Below, one piece after another: positions 58,101 to 64,000 of a DNA stretch of 64,000 nt (its first letter is position 1; every line of letters begins with the position of its first letter). The DNA lies in contig NC_083604.1 in NCBI RefSeq assembly GCF_029168945.1, forward strand, positions 76,028,211-76,092,210, read 5' to 3'. The DNA comes from Cannabis sativa. Lineage: Eukaryota > Streptophyta > Magnoliopsida > Rosales > Cannabaceae. Both the position numbers and the translations under genes were made by a program. The notes below the pieces were generated by a model, which was not told where the DNA came from, made no database searches, and saw only the letters and a program-made list of their open reading frames with translations.

Positions 58101-60020
58101 TTATTTCAATGATGATTCCCATGTTAATGAACTGCTCAAAGCTTCAGAAAGAAGCTTCACAACTTCCTCTATTTGCGGTCGATTTCCCGGGTTTTTCTTA
58201 ATGCAAAGGTCAATAATTTGAACCACAAAATGAACAAGTTCAGAAGGGTACTTCTCTTGCATTGAAGGATCCATAAACTGTTTCAAACTCTCTTTTCCAT
58301 CATTGTTAAGCACACCATTGTAAACATATGATAAGTCCCTATTCTCCTTGTACAGAAAAGATACCTCTTTTCCTGTAAGCATTTCAAGTAATAAAACTCC
58401 AAATGCATAGACATCAAGTTTTGTAGAAACCAATCCATTTTCCAAGTACTCAGGAGCAAGATAACCTATTGTTCCAACTATGTGATTTGTCAAAGAAAAC
58501 TCATTCTCTTGAGCTTTTGTTGACCTTACTAGACCAAAGTTTGCAACTTTAGCCCTGAAATCACTGTCAAGAAGGATATTGCTGCAATTTATGTCTTTGT
58601 GAACATGTGAAGGAGTTGTGAAACAATGAAGATAGTTCAAACCTGAAGCCACATCTAAGGCTATTTGGATTCTCTGAGACCAACTTAGAAATTTTCCATT
58701 GTTGTTTTCATTGAAAATCCAATCACTCAAGGCTCCATTTATGGCATACTCAAAAACAAGATACCAATGACCCTCATTAAAACAAACCCCAGAGAGATGA
58801 ATCAGACTAGAATGGTTGATCTTTTGCAATAAATTGATCTCTTTGGATACATCTCCTTCCATTTTCTTGATTGCTTTGAGATTTCCATTAATCTCACCGC
58901 GGTAAACAGAACCTTCAACCAATGAACTAAGGCTAAAATAGTTTGTTGCCAGTTGAAGCTCTTCAAAACTGTAAACTTTGATTGACTGAGCTATATCAGA
59001 TAAGCTCTCCAAGAACTCCTGTGAAATTTTCACTGAGTTCTCCTGATGATCAAGTGGTGTAGTAGAGCTTGCTGCTGGGACAAAACTCGAGTCGGGTTTC
59101 TTCTTTCTTCTCCAGAAGACTAAGCAGTAGAGTAAAGCACCTAAAACTAAGACAAAACAACCACCTCCAAGAGCACCAAAAAGGGCATAAATCCATTTTT
59201 CATTTGAGCTCGAATTAGAGAAAGAATTGGTGGCGGTAGTGGATGTTCGAGGAGGGGGTAATGGCGGCGGTGGAGGCCTTATTATGGTTGAAGAATTGGT
59301 TGGTGGGGTTTGAAGAGGAACCAAAAGAGTGGTATCTGGATAAATAGTATTGTCATTTTCAGTAAGTTGATTAGCTTTAAGAAGCAAACCATTATCTACA
59401 TCAAAATCTTCACTAATGGTTGAATCATTATCATCATAATCAACTAAGTAACTCATTAGATAATTCACACCATCATCAACTTGGCTCTTTGTGGGACAAG
59501 CACATCTAAGAGGAACAGTAATTTTCTCATCAGTTTCAAGCTCAAATTGATTAGGATTACCTTTTTGATTCTCAAGAGCTTGACAAGTTGTGATGCCTTG
59601 GAAGGTGTTGTTGGCAATGACTAGATATGTATCATCTGGTTTGATGACATAAGAGGTGTTTGATTGGTAGTAGCCGCCATAACAGGAACAGGTTACTGGA
59701 ATTATGACCAATTTGTTTGTATCAAAGGTTGTCTTATTGGAGTTTATTACAGAAATCTGAGAAGGGTCTGCAGCCAAAAGGTTTGAGATTGCTGCCAAGG
59801 TTGTGTAAGGAGGCACAGCTCTGAAAGTAATGAAAGCTTGACATATTCTGTTTAGACCATTACAGAAGTAGCCAAGAGAAGAGGTTGAATTATCCTTTTT
59901 GTCACATTCAGTTGTGTCTTCTCTCACATATGGCTGCTGAGCAAAAATTGAAGAGAAGCTACAACTAATGATGATGATGATGAAGAAGAAGAAGAAGAAA
60001 ATGGGCTTTGGAGAACTCAT
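58101..60020 (-). CDS. LYK5-like: LysM receptor-like kinase, LYK4/LYK5/LYR3 type, tandem copy B
   Basis: Intronless, 639 residues. The start MSSPKPIFFFF opens a long hydrophobic signal peptide ending before QQPYV. It has three LysM domains with CxC at C111/C113 and C173/C175. LysM3 is unusually acidic (YDDNDSTISEDFDVDNG, about 195-211), unlike copy A. A Pro-rich stalk (249-257) and a membrane helix (about 277-302) with WRRKKK follow. Kinase: Lys385, HKD (474-476), NFG (494-496), APE present; again a likely pseudokinase. It is closely related to copy A along its length, from a local duplication, and both are intact. Confidence 0.93.
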   Translation of the reverse strand: MSSPKPIFFFFFFIIIIISCSFSSIFAQQPYVREDTTECDKKDNSTSSLGYFCNGLNRICQAFITFRAVPPYTTLAAISNLLAADPSQISVINSNKTTFDTNKLVIIPVTCSCYGGYYQSNTSYVIKPDDTYLVIANNTFQGITTCQALENQKGNPNQFELETDEKITVPLRCACPTKSQVDDGVNYLMSYLVDYDDNDSTISEDFDVDNGLLLKANQLTENDNTIYPDTTLLVPLQTPPTNSSTIIRPPPPPLPPPRTSTTATNSFSNSSSNEKWIYALFGALGGGCFVLVLGALLYCLVFWRRKKKPDSSFVPAASSTTPLDHQENSVKISQEFLESLSDIAQSIKVYSFEELQLATNYFSLSSLVEGSVYRGEINGNLKAIKKMEGDVSKEINLLQKINHSSLIHLSGVCFNEGHWYLVFEYAINGALSDWIFNENNNGKFLSWSQRIQIALDVASGLNYLHCFTTPSHVHKDINCSNILLDSDFRAKVANFGLVRSTKAQENEFSLTNHIVGTIGYLAPEYLENGLVSTKLDVYAFGVLLLEMLTGKEVSFLYKENRDLSYVYNGVLNNDGKESLKQFMDPSMQEKYPSELVHFVVQIIDLCIKKNPGNRPQIEEVVKLLSEALSSSLTWESSLK

Positions 60021-60458
60021 TTTGTCTTGGAAAATCTAAATAGTTATTGTTCTAAATATGAATAGATATATTATTAACAAAGTCAACAAAGAAAGTGAAA
60101 CCACTTGTATGAATGGGATGAAGGAAGCACTTTAACATTGTTTTTGGGCATTATTTAGTATACTTATCTTTGCACCGTTCATATCATCTAATCAGAGGTT
60201 GACTACTCAATATAAATGCACCATTAATAGTGGTCTCCAACACAACTGTCAGTCTATGAGACGGTATTTTATGAGGGAGCGTAGTAATTTTTTACAGTAA
60301 TTATTAATTTAAAATATTTAATATTAAATTATATTAATAGTGGGATGATACTTTAGGTGATGTTGTGCACCCCTTCATTTTGTTAATTAACAAAAAAAAA
60401 AAAAAATGAACGATTTCCAACTATCTTTTTATTTTCCTTAAAAAAAAAATTGTACTAT

Positions 60459-60496
<38 letters not shown>

Positions 60497-60820
60497 AGAG
60501 GTCTGTTGTCACGCATGTGATTTTTGAGTGACTAGTGCTGCACACTTTTAATAGCCATTAGATTGTATTGATTTTAATTTAAAAGCTGATATTACACACT
60601 TCATATATCATTTCTATATAATATTATGTTTGATAAATAAAGGGGTATTTGACTTGAAAATGGGAAGTACAAGCGGTTGTAACCAATTGCAAAAATATTG
60701 GTTTTCGCGCCCATTTAGTAAAGTGAAGAAACACTTTCAACAAAACATGGCCCATTTAGTAAACTCCAAAATAAAGTGCTTATTCCTCTCATTTTCTCAA
60801 ATTCGTACAAACTCTCCTTA
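60021..60820. other. Upstream region of LYK-like copy B
   Basis: Promoter side of copy B followed by intergenic DNA. A (TA)n microsatellite is at about 60462-60494. No gene. Confidence 0.5.
60462..60494. repeat. (TA)n microsatellite
   Basis: About 16 TA units. Confidence 0.9.
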
Positions 60821-62120
60821 AACCCTAAATTCTCTCCCTCCAATTGGGTCTCTCACCCAACCCACTTCGTCAGCTTTCCACCCTTTATCGCTAGCAGGTA
60901 TTTACTCTTATTCTCCTTAAATCATGTCAATTGTCATTTGGGTACTTTGTAATTTTTTCCAAGTCCATTTTTGAGGTACTGGGTTGTTTGTGAGAGATTG
61001 TATTATGCAATTGCCGATGAATTTGGTCATCTTCTGAAAGTTGAAGTTCTTGATATTATTTTGAAGCTACAAGAAACATATCTGTATTTGAATATATCTC
61101 TGTACTTCAATCGTGTTTTAACTTTGTTTATTGGCTTAATCTTTGTAAAAGCGTTAGAACTAATATTGTTTGGAAACTGTAGTCAAATTTGGCTTTTCAT
61201 TTCAAATTGTTTTCTGGGAAATTCACGAGTGAATTGGCAGAATAATAAAACAAGCTTTTTATTCTACTAGATTCAACACTGTCTTTCTGTAATTCAGTCT
61301 TGTTTAGTTTGTTTCTTTGCTTAATCTTGGTAGCAGCATTAGAACTAAGAATTTTTTAAACTGTAGTCAAATTTGGCTTCTAATGTCAAATGGTTTTCTG
61401 AGAAAATTACTTGTGAATTGACCCAAAAATAAAACATAATTTTTATTCTAAAGATAATAATAGAAGAGGTTCTGACTTTGTTCTTTGTTCCAGGTCTTTT
61501 TAACAAGTGGCTACCAAGAAATTGGATTCTTGGAAGCTATTTCGTTTTGAATGGCCAAACGTTATTTGATTTTTGAGATTTTCCTTTATTCACATTTAAC
61601 AATTTGAATGTTGATTTTAGTGTTACAAGTAGTTACAAATATGTTTCTTTTCGTGTCAAATTATTACATTCTAATGAAAGAAATATAGTTCTTTTGTGAG
61701 CCATCATTGTTTGGTTCTTTTATATTTGTTTCTTCATTCTCTGAAACAATGTTTTACTGCTAATCAGTATGATTAGAATCCATTCTGACCTTTTATAGTC
61801 TCATTTATTCAATTGTATGTTGATCAGAACACTTCCCTTGTTAATTTTACATGACTACACAAATTGCATGTTGATCATTTTTCTTGTTCTTATTAGTTGT
61901 TTTTAGGGTTCTTAAACTCCTTTGCTACATCACAGAGGGTATCGCCACCGGAGAAGCTCGCGAAGAAGATGTTGCCTTGTCCTATGTAGAATTCTGGGAA
62001 TCGTTTGTTACTTGTACAAGTAAGTCAATGTTCTTCTTCTCTCTCTCTCCCTCTCCATTAATATATAGAGGATCAGAACATGGTGTTCTTCCCATTTCTC
62101 TCTGTGTGTCTTCCTTTTAA
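60820..62120 (+). other. Possible untranslated or relic exons of an unrecognised transcript
   Basis: A leader-like stretch ends in a good donor (CTAGCAG/GTATTT at about 60897). A candidate exon begins after CCAG near 61496. A GC-richer block (61935-62020) runs from CATCACAG to ACAA/GTAAGT. The 61884-62120 frame includes EGIATGEAREEDVALSYVEF and matches no family I know. This could be a non-coding RNA, a 5' leader of a broken gene, or chance. Confidence 0.25.
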
Positions 62121-62688
62121 TCCTCAACCAGGATCAGAACCAAACTTTTAAAATGCTTTCAGATCAGACTTTAATAAACACACAAACAAACATATCAACC
62201 CGAGTTGTGAGTTAGGCGGGTTGAACAACCCATCCAACCAGCCCTGGAACATCCTTCTGCCCATGATTTGCTACTTAGTTCTGATATTCAAGATTTTACT
62301 TGACCTAGTTAGCGTTATATAATAGTCCCTAGATTGTAACTGTCTGTTTTGCACAAGAGTCAAGGTTTTAATTTGTAACTTGTGTTTGCAAAGCTCAAAA
62401 ATTAAGAGGGTTTCGGATTAAAGCAAAAGAAAATACGAGAGTAGATGGTAACTTTGAAATATTAGTGTTTTTATTTTTCACTTCAAATGGCTTGGAAACA
62501 CATTTTTGCAGTATTTTTTACAAAACAATAAGCATGTTGCACTTCCAATCCACATAGTAAAGAACTAGGGATGCCTTGATTTACAGAACATAGTAGCTCT
62601 TATTTCTTAATTCGCTCCTTTCCAATCCTAATGCTACCCAAAAAGAAAGGGGAAAAAAGGGTATAGGATTGAAGACTTGTAGTAAAAC
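62121..62688. other. Spacer and 3' flank of AGPase gene
   Basis: Likely 3' untranslated region of the AGPase gene near its right end. The remainder is without a recognisable gene. Confidence 0.4.
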
Positions 62689-62715
62689 TTAGATCACTGT
62701 TCCATCTTTGATTAC

Positions 62716-63357
62716 TTAATTTTTCAGTACGACTGTTACGCCTGAACGGATGTAAAACCCTTCCGTTGACCTATCCGCTTCTTGGACCCCCTGCAAATAG
62801 GAAAGAAAAATTCAATAACTTGGGATATTTCATTATATAATAACACTTCTACTCATTGCTATGAAGGTATTACCTCTGAGTTAGCAATGATAACATTCTT
62901 TCCAATTCTTGCATTTTTGTCAATGATGCATTCTCTGTGAAATGGACAAAAGATAATGGTTTTAAACATGAAATCCTTGCCCAATGTAACTTGATTAACA
63001 AAATCTATTTCTCTTAGTGGTAATAAAAAAACAAGAAGATTTCTTTGTACTTGATTTTTGTGTTTTCTCCTATTCCAATAGGAACTCCTCCCTCAGCAAA
63101 CAATGAAGCCACTTCAGATTCTGTTTCATAAAAATCTGCTCCAAGCATCACAGTATCCTGCATGTTTTTTTTTTTTTTTCATTATTCAGTTTTTGGTGTT
63201 TTTCCCTCCAAACTCCATTGTTAATTCAATCACGACTTATTAGGAAACAAACCTTTAAGTGAACATTAGAATTAATCCGGGATCTGATACCAACAACACT
63301 ATGCTCTATAACACTATTAGTTAAGAAACTCCCATGAGATATGATTGAATCAACAAT
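62716..63357 (-). CDS. APL: ADP-glucose pyrophosphorylase large subunit, last four exons, early stop
   Basis: Minus-strand exons 63253-63357 ([20 protein letters not shown]...), 63051-63157 ([20 protein letters not shown]...GIGENTKI), 62874-62934 ([20 protein letters not shown]) and 62716-62790 ([24 protein letters not shown], stop) join in phase with GT-AG introns. This is the C-terminal left-handed beta-helix of AGPase. EGFYIRSG and VQEADR point to the large (regulatory) subunit, which acts in plastids with the small subunit to make ADP-glucose for starch. The TAA at 62716-62718 is followed in frame by VIKDGTVI and a second TAA (62689-62691), the family's usual C-terminus, so this allele lacks nine residues. 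Upstream exons lie outside the window, beyond an intron longer than 640 bp. Confidence 0.9.
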
Positions 63358-64000
63358 CTGTATAAACAACCAGAAAGAATATTAACAGTTGATTAAATTA
63401 AAAGCCAAAAATCGTTGATATTTAGTTGACTGATTTAAATGTTTGTTGTAGATGTCATCGGGAAAGCGCAATGTCGATGAAGATGACAAGTCAGTTGCTA
63501 AGCGCACAAAGGCCTCCGACAAAGGGAAAAAAGTAGTTACCAATGAGGTAAATTTAACATGTATACGTAAATGTGTGATGTCGCATAATTATTATTTTCG
63601 GTTAATTTTTGGTATTCGGAATACAGAGCATCTTCCACACAGAAAATTGATCACTAAACAATAGTATGTTCCATGTAAATAACACCATAAATTGATGTAG
63701 ATTGAGCTGAAAAGATGTTGAATGGGCTACAAATAATCACTAATGATGACCCTATGAGATTGTCCTATGACTATTAGGCCTGCAATAAATAATGCTCAGA
63801 ATTCAGTTCTTCATGATCACACCGAACACAATGAAAGTATAATTTAGTCCAATCATACACTTGCAATGAACTAATGTCAACATATACCTACTCAAATTGA
63901 ATGTTAAAGCCTTCCACAAATATAAAAATTAAAAAATACACAGTAATCATCAAAAGAAATTTTATGTCAAGCATGGCAATCATTTGCCAGGCAATCACTA
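63358..64000. other. AGPase intron with an unrelated open frame on the plus strand
   Basis: No further AGPase exon was found on the minus strand. On the plus strand, after TTGTTGTAG, an ATG at 63452 opens MSSGKRNVDEDDKSVAKRTK and ASDKGKKVVTNE, followed by a good donor (GAG/GTAAAT at 63549). It is a basic nuclear-looking peptide of unknown family and may be the first exon of a transposon gene inserted in the intron. Confidence 0.3.

Noticed and set aside
1..64000. CRISPR arrays, bacterial operons or integrated viral genomes
   Set aside because: No regularly spaced repeats with unique spacers and no prokaryotic gene organisation were seen. All reverse transcriptase or integrase sequence belongs to the Copia element.
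1..64000. tRNA genes
   Set aside because: No sequence with both B-box and a cloverleaf was noticed by eye. A tRNAscan-SE run would settle this.

Overview
This is nuclear DNA from a eudicot plant, most likely a rosid and possibly Rosales. The species is inferred, not shown. The evidence is AT-rich intergenic DNA, genes with GT-AG introns, plant-only families (LysM receptor kinases, a PPR protein, a DA1-type ubiquitin-activated peptidase, an AGPase large subunit) and plant transposons (a Cassandra TRIM with 5S rRNA sequence, Copia, MULE, hAT, Harbinger, CACTA and Helitron ends).

Layout. About 1-37 kb is transposon-dominated and gene-poor. It holds a broken short LTR element on the minus strand (1-595), a Mutator-type foldback element (5564-5935), a complete Cassandra TRIM (6987-7916) and a Ulp1-protease remnant (8543-8815). 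A decayed serine carboxypeptidase-like (SCPL51-type) gene begins at 13436 and is split inside an exon by a complete 7.36-kb Copia element (14701-22056, target duplication TAGGC). Next come a Helitron end, a 1.3-kb segmental duplication carrying two small paralogous 92-residue genes (23624-23902 and 30143-30421, minus), CACTA, hAT and Harbinger non-autonomous elements, and two adjacent Helitron 3' ends near 35.0 kb.

From 37 kb on the window is genic. A ten-exon DA1/DAR1-like gene lies at 38498-40979. A nest follows at 41.6-43.65 kb: a Harbinger-type element carrying a GC-rich minisatellite and a 1.34-kb long-TIR Mutator element. Then come a relic RNase H domain, an intronless PPR gene (47601-49574), and a LysM receptor cluster. 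The cluster has an NFP/NFR5-type pseudokinase receptor (50953-52782, plus), a small TMEM220-like membrane protein (53728-54426) and two tandem LYK4/LYK5/LYR3-type receptors (55470-57392 and 58101-60020, minus). The right end has the last four exons of an ADP-glucose pyrophosphorylase large subunit (minus), whose reading frame stops nine codons before the conserved C-terminus.

How the genes fit together. The three LysM receptors are the functional theme. All have three LysM domains, a membrane segment and a kinase fold lacking normal catalytic residues, so they probably work as ligand-binding partners of an active LysM kinase encoded elsewhere, in chitin or lipo-chitooligosaccharide perception. 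DA1 (organ size), PPR (organelle RNA) and AGPase (starch) are unrelated neighbours. Every function is inferred from sequence motifs by eye, without database searches.
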